A stretch of 7,728 nt of DNA from Chloroflexota bacterium. Its GTDB lineage: Bacteria > Chloroflexota > Dehalococcoidia > Dehalococcoidales > WRFJ01. The notes below the pieces were generated by a model, which was not told the origin of the DNA, did no database searches, and saw nothing but the letters and a program-made list of their open reading frames with translations. Made by a program: the position numbers and the translations under genes. Positions 1 to 6,290 of the stretch are shown here, piece after piece. The stretch lies in NCBI GenBank assembly GCA_009778865.1, contig WRFJ01000036.1:1-7728 (forward strand), written 5' to 3'. Every line of letters begins with the position of its first letter. Positions within the stretch are counted from its first letter, which is position 1.

Positions 1-1312
1 AGCATCCCATGATGATAGGGCGATTAAGGCCTTCTTCATCAGTAAAAGTAGCGTTTAAAGCATCGGATATATATGTGCCTAATTTAAATATATGCCCGAC
101 TTCTATGCCTTTAACTAAGCTGAAAATACCGTCGCAGTGAGGGCACATATAACCTTGTTGGGCTAAAGCTATATCGGTTACTATCTCGGTTTGATAATCG
201 CGGCCTATATTAGTATTTAATAAATGAAAGCCTTCTTTATTGGCACCACTGACTAGATTTACATTATTTTGAACTGAGTCATCAGCTACAATGCGTATAT
301 TTTTTAAGCCTGACGGCCCTATGTAACCAGCTGATAAACCTTTAGCCCGTAATTCTTCGTCAGAAGCAGGGCGTAAATCAACAGCTTTTAAAGTGTTTTT
401 TAATTTTATCTCGTTTATTTCGTAATCTCCACGCACCAAAGCCATTACCAATTGCCCGTCGGCTATATATAAAACAGTCTTAAGAATTTTATCTGCCGGT
501 ATTTTAAGGAAAGAAGCTATTTCTTCTATGGTTTTTTGCTTAGGTGTGGCAATTTCTTGCATAGGCAAGAGAATTTTATCGGCATTCTTTGTTTTGGCAA
601 ATGTAGCTTTTTCGCTGTTAGCGGCGTAATTGCAAGAAGTGCACTGTAAAACACTATCTTCGCCGCTATCAGCTACCAACATAAACTCATGAGAAGCTTT
701 GCCGCCGATAGCTCCGCTGTCAGCATCTATCATTATGGCTTTTAAGCCGCATCTTTGATAGATATTCATATAAGCTTGTTTTACTTGCTCATAAGTTTGA
801 TCAAGACTTTCTTGTGAGGCATGAAAACTATACATGTCTTTCATAGTAAATTCACGTACGCGTATAAGCCCTGCACGCGGGCGTGCCTCATCACGAAATT
901 TGGTTTGTATCTGATAAAGAGCAAAAGGCAAGTCGCGATAACTTTGTACAAAGCGAGAAGCTAGATCAGTTACCACTTCTTCATGAGTAGGGCCTAATAC
1001 CAGCCTGCGCTCTTTGCGATCTATTAAAGTAAGGAGATTTTTACCAAAAGCTTTGTCGCGGCCGCTTTTCTGCCATATCTCTACAGGCTGCAGTACAGGC
1101 ATAGTTATTTCTTGACCGCCGCATTTATTCATTTCTGAACGGATGATGTTTTCTATTTTAGAAATACTTCTTTGAGCCAGCGGCATGTAAGAATAACCCC
1201 CGGCTATTAATTGAGCAATCATGCCGCTACGTACTAAAAGTTCATGCGAAACAGTATCGGCATCGGCGGGAGTTTCTCTTAAAGTTTTAAAAAATAAATG
1301 GGAAAGACGCAT
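1..1312 (-). CDS. proS: Prolyl-tRNA synthetase, 5' part (runs off the window)
   Basis: Class II aminoacyl-tRNA synthetase that attaches proline to tRNA-Pro in the cytoplasm. I translated 437 residues from the ATG at 1312; the frame is open to the window edge and stops at IIMGC, just before class II motif 3, so roughly the last quarter is missing. Seen in order: an N-terminal catalytic part with motif 1 around residues 28-60; motif 2 at about 108-164 (GPTHEE, KFRDEARPRAG, REFTMKDMYSFH); GAIGGKASHEF at 200-210; a CxxC pair at 224-227 (CTSC); an inserted editing domain (INS, YbaK-like) at about 240-380 with the candidate deacylation lysine K278 in KILKTV; and a second CxxC at 390-393 (CPHC). This is the long bacterial-type ProRS that clears Ala-tRNA-Pro. 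The start is fixed by AGAGGT 5 bp upstream, overlapping the stop of the preceding gene. That gene ends 9 bp upstream, so proS is probably cotranscribed with it. Truncation here is only the window boundary. Confidence 0.97.
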   Translation of the reverse strand, partial: MRLSHLFFKTLRETPADADTVSHELLVRSGMIAQLIAGGYSYMPLAQRSISKIENIIRSEMNKCGGQEITMPVLQPVEIWQKSGRDKAFGKNLLTLIDRKERRLVLGPTHEEVVTDLASRFVQSYRDLPFALYQIQTKFRDEARPRAGLIRVREFTMKDMYSFHASQESLDQTYEQVKQAYMNIYQRCGLKAIMIDADSGAIGGKASHEFMLVADSGEDSVLQCTSCNYAANSEKATFAKTKNADKILLPMQEIATPKQKTIEEIASFLKIPADKILKTVLYIADGQLVMALVRGDYEINEIKLKNTLKAVDLRPASDEELRAKGLSAGYIGPSGLKNIRIVADDSVQNNVNLVSGANKEGFHLLNTNIGRDYQTEIVTDIALAQQGYMCPHCDGIFSLVKGIEVGHIFKLGTYISDALNATFTDEEGLNRPIIMGC

Positions 1313-1317
1313 GTAAG

Positions 1318-1323
1318 ACCTCT
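1318..1323 (-). promoter_or_regulatory. Shine-Dalgarno site of proS overlapping the upstream stop codon
   Basis: Minus-strand AGAGGT lies 5 bp before the proS ATG. Its first bases are shared with the TAG stop of the membrane-protein gene (TAGAGGT). A ribosome ending on the upstream gene would sit directly on this site, which suggests translational coupling. Confidence 0.6.
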
Positions 1324-1873
1324 AGTCAGTTTCTTTTTTGATAAAACGTTTATAACCTAAGCCAAAAACTACAGCTGCTATAACTACTACGATAAAAGCT
1401 ATAAATCCTTGCCAACCGGTCATATTAATGCCGATAGCTAATATCAACGCTGAGGCCAGCATTATAAGAGTGCCTATGCGGTGGTTGGAAGTATTTAACA
1501 GGTTATACATTATAAACCAGCCAATAGCTATAGCGGCAATACCTATGCCGCCCCAAAGCCATAATTGATTAAGACTGGCACCCTCGGTGCCAATAATAAG
1601 ACCTACGGCATTACTGATGCCTCTGAAGGCTAGCCACACACCACTGGCTAATATTAAAAGGCCTATAATGTTAATCCAGGTCATGCGCGGAGATGGTAAA
1701 AATATACCTGCTGCCAACATAATAATACCTAATGTGCCAAAAATAATAGCTGGTTCAATACTCTCAGTAAATAAACCATTGATGGCAGTAATAATAAAAA
1801 ACATAGCTATAAACATTAAGGCGCAGCCACTGGTATTACGTAATTGTTGGTTAAAAACGTCTTTTGTTTCCAT
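1322..1873 (-). CDS. Hypothetical small polytopic membrane protein
   Basis: I do not recognise a family for this 183-residue protein. Its composition is clearly that of a membrane protein: six hydrophobic segments can be drawn at about residues 17-35, 41-59, 65-83, 104-126, 133-150 and 155-174. They are separated by short loops containing PSPRMTW, GTEGASLNQ and NTSNHR. The N-terminus (METKDVFNQQLRN) is short and polar, and the C-terminus (YKRFIKKETD) is basic, which suggests both ends face the cytoplasm. There is no signal peptide, no obvious catalytic motif and no cysteine pair. The many Gly, Ala and Ile residues resemble small DUF-type membrane proteins, a class too degenerate to name. The ATG is preceded by AGAGGG at 8 bp. 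It lies 36 bp after ispG and 9 bp before proS, so it is probably expressed with them. Its position between ispG and proS is not part of the usual conserved order, so a link in function is not implied. Confidence 0.85.
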   Translation of the reverse strand: METKDVFNQQLRNTSGCALMFIAMFFIITAINGLFTESIEPAIIFGTLGIIMLAAGIFLPSPRMTWINIIGLLILASGVWLAFRGISNAVGLIIGTEGASLNQLWLWGGIGIAAIAIGWFIMYNLLNTSNHRIGTLIMLASALILAIGINMTGWQGFIAFIVVVIAAVVFGLGYKRFIKKETD

Positions 1874-1898
1874 TTACAAAACCCTCTTTTGTTGTAAA
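1873..1898 (-). promoter_or_regulatory. Ribosome binding site presented in a weak hairpin loop
   Basis: AGAGGG (1882-1887) is the Shine-Dalgarno site of the membrane-protein gene, 8 bp before its ATG. It is flanked by self-complementary AT-rich arms. ACAAAA and TTTTGT can pair with GAGGG as the loop. Alternatively, TTTACAA and TTGTAAA (7 bp, the latter including the A of the ATG) can close a larger loop. Both folds leave the site unpaired. The stems are weak, so a regulatory role is only a suggestion. Confidence 0.35.
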
Positions 1899-1909
1899 AT
1901 GTCTATATT

Positions 1910-2953
1910 TCAGAACAATAAAGCCTGCTCCAGTAAAGCTTTTATATAATCTGTTTCTGTTACAACGGCTATCTTTTGACCGCGCACGAACAATAAACCT
2001 TTACCTTCCCCGCAGGCAATACCCAAGTCCGCAGCAGCAGCTTCACCAGGGCCGTTAACAGAGCAGCCCATGACAGCCACCTTTAACGGTTTATCAATAG
2101 TTTTAAAAGCTTCCTCAACTTGCAGAGCCAGGTTTTTAATTTCAGCTTGAGCGCGTCCGCAAGTAGGACAAGCAATAACGCTTACGCCTCTTTGGCGTAA
2201 ATTTAAACTTTTAAGTATTTCCCAGCCGGCACGCACTTCTTCAGCAGGCGAAGCTGCTAAGGATACTCGTATAGTGTCGCCTATACCTTGACTTAATATA
2301 GCACCGATACCAGCACTGCTGCGCACCAAACCGCTGTAACCGGTGCCGGCTTCGGTAATACCTACATGCAAGGGGTATGGTACTTTTTTAGCTAGTATGA
2401 GATAAGCTTGCATAGTAGCCGGTACGTCAAAAGCTTTAACGGATATTTTAATATCATCAAAATCAAATTTATGTAAGCGTTCTATTTCTCGCAGAGCTGC
2501 TTCAACCAATTGCTCTTCTAAAGGACGGCTGTGGTCCAGACTCTGTGGTAGTGAGCCGCTGTTAACGCCGATACGTATAGGTAAATGATATTCTTTGGCT
2601 GCTTCTACTACTGTTTTTACTCGTTCATCGGTACCTATATTGCCAGGGTTAATACGCAGCCCTTGTACGTATTTGGCAGCCTCTAAAGCTAGTCTGTAAT
2701 CAAAATGTATATCAGCTACTACCGGTATGGGCGAACGCGAGCATATTTCTTTAAGTGCTTGGGCAGCTTGTATATCAGGCACAGCACATCTGATAATTTC
2801 GCAACCGCTAAAAGCCAGCGCGTTTATTTGCGCTATAGTGGCTTCTATGTCTTGAGTAAAGGTTTTGGTCATAGACTGCACTGAAACGGGTGCGCCATAG
2901 CCTACAGCTACTTTACCTATATTTACATGGTTGGTGTTTTCTCTTTTATACAT
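1910..2953 (-). CDS. ispG: 4-hydroxy-3-methylbut-2-enyl diphosphate synthase (IspG/GcpE)
   Basis: Penultimate enzyme of the MEP isoprenoid pathway. It reductively opens 2-C-methyl-D-erythritol 2,4-cyclodiphosphate to HMBPP using an oxygen-sensitive [4Fe-4S] cluster. At 347 residues it is the short bacterial form without the extra domain of plant and some other IspG. The N-terminal TIM-barrel domain carries VSVQSMTKT (23-31), ADIHFDYRLAL (80-90), GLRINPGNIG (98-107) and GVNSGSL (129-135). The C-terminal cluster domain carries CPTCGR (C262 and C265), GCSVNGPGEA (C297) and E304, which correspond to the three cysteines and the glutamate that ligate the cluster. The ATG is supported by an in-frame stop four codons upstream (TGA). 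No clear Shine-Dalgarno site precedes it: the upstream bases are nearly all A and T. It follows dxr after a 130-bp gap instead of the usual rseP gene. It ends in TGA, 36 bp before the membrane-protein gene. Confidence 0.97.
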   Translation of the reverse strand: MYKRENTNHVNIGKVAVGYGAPVSVQSMTKTFTQDIEATIAQINALAFSGCEIIRCAVPDIQAAQALKEICSRSPIPVVADIHFDYRLALEAAKYVQGLRINPGNIGTDERVKTVVEAAKEYHLPIRIGVNSGSLPQSLDHSRPLEEQLVEAALREIERLHKFDFDDIKISVKAFDVPATMQAYLILAKKVPYPLHVGITEAGTGYSGLVRSSAGIGAILSQGIGDTIRVSLAASPAEEVRAGWEILKSLNLRQRGVSVIACPTCGRAQAEIKNLALQVEEAFKTIDKPLKVAVMGCSVNGPGEAAAADLGIACGEGKGLLFVRGQKIAVVTETDYIKALLEQALLF

Positions 2954-2993
2954 TAAAAATTTTCATAAAATAATGGATGGGTCGTTTTTTAAT

Positions 2994-2999
2994 TCCTCT
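2994..2999 (-). promoter_or_regulatory. Orphan Shine-Dalgarno-like AGAGGA upstream of ispG
   Basis: A good AGAGGA lies 40 bp before the ispG ATG, too far to serve it directly. No ATG, GTG or TTG follows at a normal distance. It may be chance, a remnant of a lost gene, or a standby ribosome site on an otherwise AT-rich leader. Confidence 0.2.
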
Positions 3000-3013
3000 G
3001 AAGTGTTAATTTA

Positions 3014-3044
3014 ATTGTAGCCGTTTTATGGTTTTTGTAAGCAA
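3014..3044 (-). promoter_or_regulatory. Possible internal sigma70/sigmaA-type promoter before ispG
   Basis: In the dxr-ispG gap, the minus strand has TACAAT at 3014-3019 (five of six matches to the -10 consensus). TTGCTT lies at 3039-3044 as a weak -35 (three of six) with a long 19-bp spacer. Transcription would start near 3007 and give a leader of about 50 bases before ispG. The match is imperfect and AT-rich gaps often contain such sequences, so this is tentative. Confidence 0.3.
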
Positions 3045-3052
3045 TAATTGCT
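3040..3052. repeat. 13-bp perfect dyad in the dxr-ispG gap
   Basis: AGCAATAATTGCT is a palindrome with 6-bp arms around one central base. It overlaps the weak -35 element of the possible ispG promoter, which is where a dimeric repressor would bind. It is not followed by a T tract in either direction, so it is not an intrinsic terminator. Confidence 0.35.
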
Positions 3053-3083
3053 AATCTAAAAACAGTCCAAAAACTATTTTAAT

Positions 3084-4199
3084 TTACTTTAAATTTTTAG
3101 TTATATTTTGAACTTTGATACGTGTCCATTGGTCGGCTTTTAGTACATTTTCTAGTGTCTGCTCTTGTTTTTGATGTTTATCTAAACATTGCTTTATTAT
3201 AACAGCAATATCGGTAAATTTTATACGTCCGTTTAAGAAAAGATTTACTGCTTCCTCGTCTGCGGCGCACAGCACTGAGGGGTAGGTGCCGCCTTGTTTA
3301 CCGGCTTCTATAGCCAAAGAAAGACAAGGAAACTTATTATAGTCAGGAGCGTTAAAGTCTAAACAGCCTATTTGTCCCCAGTTTAAAAATTGCAAGTCAG
3401 GATTTTGCCGGCGGATAGGTTGCGTTAAAGCGTATTGGATAGGATAGCGCATATCGGGCAAACTCATTTGAGCTTTAACTACACCATCAGGCCATTCTAC
3501 CATAGAATGCACTATACTCTGCGGGTGGATGACTACCTCTATTTGTGTAAAAGGTATATTAAAAAGATGATGTGCTTCAATAACCTCTAGGCCTTTGTTC
3601 ATCAAAGTGGCTGAATCGATAGTTACTTTGGGTCCCATGTTCCACGAAGGGTGTTTTAAAGCTTGGGAGGCAGTGACTTTAGACATATCTTCTATAGGTG
3701 TATCACGAAAAGGGCCTCCTCTGGCTGGAAGTATCAATTTTTGCGGAAGCACTTCGCCGTTTAAACACTGCCATATAGCGGAATGTTCACTATCTATCGG
3801 CAATACTTTAGCACCTGTTTTTTTACATAATTTTAAGAAAGGATATCCGGCTGTTACTACAGTTTCCTTATTGGCTAAAGCTATTTGTTTACCGGCATCG
3901 GCTGCAGCAAAAGACGGCTTAAGGCCGGCGCTACCGCTAAGAGCTACCGATACAATATCGGCTTCTTGAAGAGCAGCCATACTTTCCATATCTAGAAAGT
4001 TATATTTTTTATTAAAATCTTCATTGGCAGAAAAGATATATTGAGGTTTAAATTCATCTATTTGTTGTTGCAGTAATGCAGTATTGTCGCCGGCAGCTAA
4101 AGCCAACACTTTAAATTCTTCTCTAAAGCGGCGTACGACATCCAGTGTTTGATGTCCTATAGAACCTGTTGAACCTAGTATTACTAAATTTTTAACCAT
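3084..4199 (-). CDS. dxr: 1-deoxy-D-xylulose 5-phosphate reductoisomerase
   Basis: First committed enzyme of the MEP pathway. It rearranges and reduces DXP to 2-C-methyl-D-erythritol 4-phosphate with NADPH and a divalent metal, and is the target of fosmidomycin. The 371 residues begin with the NADPH-binding GSTGSIG (9-15), followed by ALSGSAG (86-92) and LANKET (108-113). Metal ligands are D136 and E138 (IDSEHSA) and E205 (NKGLEVIEAHH). The flexible substrate loop has HPSWNMG (183-189), and S196, N201 and K202 match E. coli S222, N227 and K228. The C-terminal helical domain follows. Oddly, the usual SGGPF of the phosphate loop reads ARGGPF, with Arg at 160 (codon AGA at 3720-3722). The protein is about 27 residues shorter than E. 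coli Dxr, partly between residues 55 and 75. The ATG is 5 bp after the cdsA stop with no clear Shine-Dalgarno site, suggesting coupling to cdsA. Confidence 0.97.
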   Translation of the reverse strand: MVKNLVILGSTGSIGHQTLDVVRRFREEFKVLALAAGDNTALLQQQIDEFKPQYIFSANEDFNKKYNFLDMESMAALQEADIVSVALSGSAGLKPSFAAADAGKQIALANKETVVTAGYPFLKLCKKTGAKVLPIDSEHSAIWQCLNGEVLPQKLILPARGGPFRDTPIEDMSKVTASQALKHPSWNMGPKVTIDSATLMNKGLEVIEAHHLFNIPFTQIEVVIHPQSIVHSMVEWPDGVVKAQMSLPDMRYPIQYALTQPIRRQNPDLQFLNWGQIGCLDFNAPDYNKFPCLSLAIEAGKQGGTYPSVLCAADEEAVNLFLNGRIKFTDIAVIIKQCLDKHQKQEQTLENVLKADQWTRIKVQNITKNLK

Positions 4200-4204
4200 T
4201 ACTA

Positions 4205-4999
4205 TTACACGACAAATAAAATTAAAATAAGATAACCGACCGGGAAAGCCAGTATCCAGGAATCTAAGCGATCCATAACACCACCGTGGCCTGGTAAAGC
4301 ATCAGAAGCATCTTTAATTTGTGTATAACGTTTAAAGCGTGACTCTATCAAATCTCCGGCAATGGCTAAAACACCGATGAGTAAACCGAATAAGGCTGCC
4401 CAAAATAGCGAGATGGGTAAACCGCCTAGCCAAGCTACAATAGCAGCCAGTATCATGGCTCCTAATAATCCGCCCACTGCACCTTCAATGCTTTTATTGG
4501 GGCTGATATTAGAGGCCAGTAGGTGTTTTTTGCCGCGCCATAAACTGCCTACAAAAAAGGCAAAAACATCGTTGGCAAAAGTCGCAAAGCCAATGAAGAA
4601 TACCCAGCCGATGCCGTTATCTAGCTCGCGTACTGCCAGTACGTAACTTAACATAAAACCAAGATAAATAACACCGGCCAATGTCCATTGCCAAAGACTG
4701 GTATCTTCGGTTTTACCTCTTATGACCAGCCACAACAATGAAATTACTAAGAAGCCTATCAATACATAAGACTGGACCTCGGGGAATAAAGAAGAAACTA
4801 CTATTATGCAAGACGAAACCACGCCGAAGATGGCAAGAAATGGACTTTTAGTAACTTTAGTAGCACTGTAAAACTCTAAAGTGCCAATGCCACAGGCTAG
4901 CACCATAAGAAAAGCCAGCCAGTTAATCGGACTGTCAAATATAACCGCCAGTACAAAGATGGCAAAAAGCATCAAACCGGTAACCATTCTCTTAAACAT
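4205..4999 (-). CDS. cdsA: Phosphatidate cytidylyltransferase (CDP-diacylglycerol synthase)
   Basis: Integral membrane enzyme that makes CDP-diacylglycerol from CTP and phosphatidic acid, the branch-point precursor of the anionic phospholipids and phosphatidylethanolamine. The 264 residues contain the full family signature at S220-D246: SRFKR, then KD, then the LPGHGGVMDRLD block with the metal- and CTP-binding aspartates. A second conserved block runs from NDVFAFFVG (143) through GKKHLLASNISPNKSIEG (156-173). I count about seven or eight hydrophobic segments, among them residues 6-21, 25-40, 53-71, 78-93, 105-123, 131-151, 176-191, 198-215 and 249-263, some of which may be re-entrant. The start ATG shares its A with the uppS stop (TAATG), a typical coupling arrangement. 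Dxr follows 5 bp downstream. The length and signature are ordinary for a bacterial CdsA. Confidence 0.97.
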   Translation of the reverse strand: MFKRMVTGLMLFAIFVLAVIFDSPINWLAFLMVLACGIGTLEFYSATKVTKSPFLAIFGVVSSCIIVVSSLFPEVQSYVLIGFLVISLLWLVIRGKTEDTSLWQWTLAGVIYLGFMLSYVLAVRELDNGIGWVFFIGFATFANDVFAFFVGSLWRGKKHLLASNISPNKSIEGAVGGLLGAMILAAIVAWLGGLPISLFWAALFGLLIGVLAIAGDLIESRFKRYTQIKDASDALPGHGGVMDRLDSWILAFPVGYLILILFVV

Positions 5000-5694
5000 T
5001 AAATGCCGCCAAACCGCCTTTCTCTAGTACTGTAATCATTAAGTATTTTTTGAATTTCTTCTTCGCTAAAGTCCGGCCAAAAAAGTGGCGAAAAATACAG
5101 TTCAGTATAAGCACTTTGCCACAGCATAAAATTAGATAAACGTTTTTCACCTCCGGTGCGTATTAACAGATCTACATCAGGCAGGCCGCAAGTATAAAGT
5201 CTTTGGGCTAAAACTGCCTCGTTAATATCGCTATCTTTTAGACCATCTTGCACTAACTTTTTTACGGCGGCTACTATTTCTTGACGTCCACCGTAGTTAA
5301 AAGCTACCGATACCATTGCACCGCTTTTATCTTTAGTATCGGCTATAACTTGTCTTATCTTTTCTTGAGTATTTTTAGGTAATCTATCCAACTCGCCCAA
5401 ATGTTTAAAACGTATATTATGCCGGGAAAATTCTTGGTCATAGGCATCTAAAGCTTCCAGCATCAAAGTATTAAGGGTGTTTATTTCTTCACTTGGCCGT
5501 CTCCAATTTTCTGTAGAAAAGCCAAAAAAAGTGATATAAGGTACACCTTTTTGTGCCAAATATACGGCCATCTTGCGTGCCACTTCTAAACCAGCTTTAT
5601 GACCGGCAGTGCGTACTTGACCCTTAACAGTAGCCCAGCGGCCATTACCATCCATAATAATAGCTATATGTTGCGGTAATTTTGATGCCTTCAA
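4999..5694 (-). CDS. uppS: Undecaprenyl (di-trans,poly-cis) diphosphate synthase
   Basis: Cis-prenyltransferase that adds isopentenyl units to farnesyl diphosphate. It makes the long-chain lipid carrier used for peptidoglycan and other surface glycans. The 231 residues include IMDGNGRWA with the catalytic D15, GHKAG (31-35), FGFSTENWRRP (57-67), FNYGGRQEI (132-140), the DLLIRTGGEKRLSNFMLWQ block (174-192) and the C-terminal RRFGG. All major conserved regions are intact. The start is a TTG at 5692-5694, read as Met. AAGG lies 7 bp upstream, an in-frame TAA sits just before it, and the next ATG would fall inside the catalytic motif. The N-terminus before MDGNGRW is therefore only about 13 residues, on the short side for the family. 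It ends in TAA overlapping the cdsA ATG. Upstream, a strong hairpin at the end of frr could tune its expression. Confidence 0.97.
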   Translation of the reverse strand: MKASKLPQHIAIIMDGNGRWATVKGQVRTAGHKAGLEVARKMAVYLAQKGVPYITFFGFSTENWRRPSEEINTLNTLMLEALDAYDQEFSRHNIRFKHLGELDRLPKNTQEKIRQVIADTKDKSGAMVSVAFNYGGRQEIVAAVKKLVQDGLKDSDINEAVLAQRLYTCGLPDVDLLIRTGGEKRLSNFMLWQSAYTELYFSPLFWPDFSEEEIQKILNDYSTRERRFGGI

Positions 5695-5701
5695 ATTTAT
5701 A

Positions 5702-5705
5702 CCTT
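5702..5705 (-). promoter_or_regulatory. Shine-Dalgarno site that fixes the TTG start of uppS
   Basis: Minus-strand AAGG, within GATAAGGT, lies 7 bp before the TTG codon at 5694. It is the only plausible ribosome site before the conserved MDGNGRW block. It lies 8 bp beyond the frr hairpin, so the hairpin does not hide it. Confidence 0.6.
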
Positions 5706-5713
5706 ATCTTAAA

Positions 5714-5742
5714 AATTAAGAGAGGCTAGACCTCTCTTAATT
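5714..5742 (-). terminator. Perfect 12-bp hairpin at the frr stop codon (attenuator or processing element)
   Basis: AATTAAGAGAGG and CCTCTCTTAATT are perfect inverted arms around a 5-base loop, TCTAG on the minus strand. On that strand the 3' arm runs into a T tract (AATTTTT at its end), then AAG. This resembles a weak intrinsic terminator or attenuator. The 5' arm encodes the end of RRF (E, L, R, E), and the loop contains the TAG stop. The T tract is short and the next gene is clearly part of the same operon, so partial termination, mRNA processing or stability control are all possible. Confidence 0.5.
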
Positions 5743-6283
5743 CCTTTTCTTTATCTTCAAAAATCTGCGAGGCCTTAGCTACAGCCGCATCAGTTATCTT
5801 TTGCAGTTTTTCATCGGCTCTTTTCAGATCGTCTTGTGATATTTGACTTTCTTTTTCCAGCTTTTTCAAATCGTCCATACCCATACGGCGTACATTACGG
5901 ATAGCTACTTTGCATTCCTCAACACGTTTGGAAGTCATTTTGATGAGTTCATTGCGGCGTTCTTCATTTAATGGAGGGATATTTAAGCGAATGGAAATGC
6001 CGTCGTTGCTGGGGGTAATGCCAATGTCGCTTCTTAAAATGGCTTTATCTATGGCGTTCATCAAGTTTTTATCCCAAGGCTGGATTATTATGCAAGTAGC
6101 GCCTTGGACTGATACTGAAGCCACATGGTTAAGTGGCGTGGGTACGCCAGCATAATCTATTTTAATGCCATCTACCAAAGCAGTGTTGGCTCTGCCCGTG
6201 CGTATGCCGGCCATCTCGCTTTTTAAATTTTCTAAAGAGGCATTCATTTTCTCGTTAGCACGATTTAAAACATCATTAATCAT
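5726..6283 (-). CDS. frr: Ribosome recycling factor
   Basis: RRF splits post-termination ribosomes together with EF-G so that they can start again. From the ATG at 6283 it has 185 residues, the same length as E. coli RRF. It has the usual landmarks: an N-terminal MINDVLNRANEKM helix; GIRTGRANTALVDGIKIDYAG (about 26-46) leading into PTPLNHVASV; domain II with IIQPWDKN and IRLNIPPLNEERR; and a C-terminal helical domain I containing AIRNVRRMGMDDLKKLEKE, ISQDDL and a LREV end. The reading frame stays open for 19 codons further upstream into pyrH. I chose the inner ATG because it matches the family N-terminus and follows GAGGAG at 10 bp. The pyrH stop is 7 bp before this ATG. The stop codon lies in the loop of the hairpin described separately. 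Confidence 0.98.
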   Translation of the reverse strand: MINDVLNRANEKMNASLENLKSEMAGIRTGRANTALVDGIKIDYAGVPTPLNHVASVSVQGATCIIIQPWDKNLMNAIDKAILRSDIGITPSNDGISIRLNIPPLNEERRNELIKMTSKRVEECKVAIRNVRRMGMDDLKKLEKESQISQDDLKRADEKLQKITDAAVAKASQIFEDKEKELREV

Positions 6284-6290
6284 CAGTGAT

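Noticed and set aside
1587..1949. Plus-strand 120-codon open frame opposite the membrane-protein gene
   Set aside because: It is antisense to a well-supported coding gene, has low-complexity composition mirroring that gene, and has no recognisable domain.
3053..3083. Intrinsic terminator after dxr
   Set aside because: T tracts are present on the minus strand, but no GC-containing stem precedes them.
3595..3969. Plus-strand 124-codon open frame opposite dxr
   Set aside because: It lies wholly inside dxr on the other strand. Dxr motifs are intact, and the frame has no family features or upstream ribosome site that I can see.
4362..4646. Plus-strand 94-codon open frame opposite cdsA
   Set aside because: Pro/Ser/Lys-rich composition is what is expected opposite a membrane-protein gene. 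No independent support.
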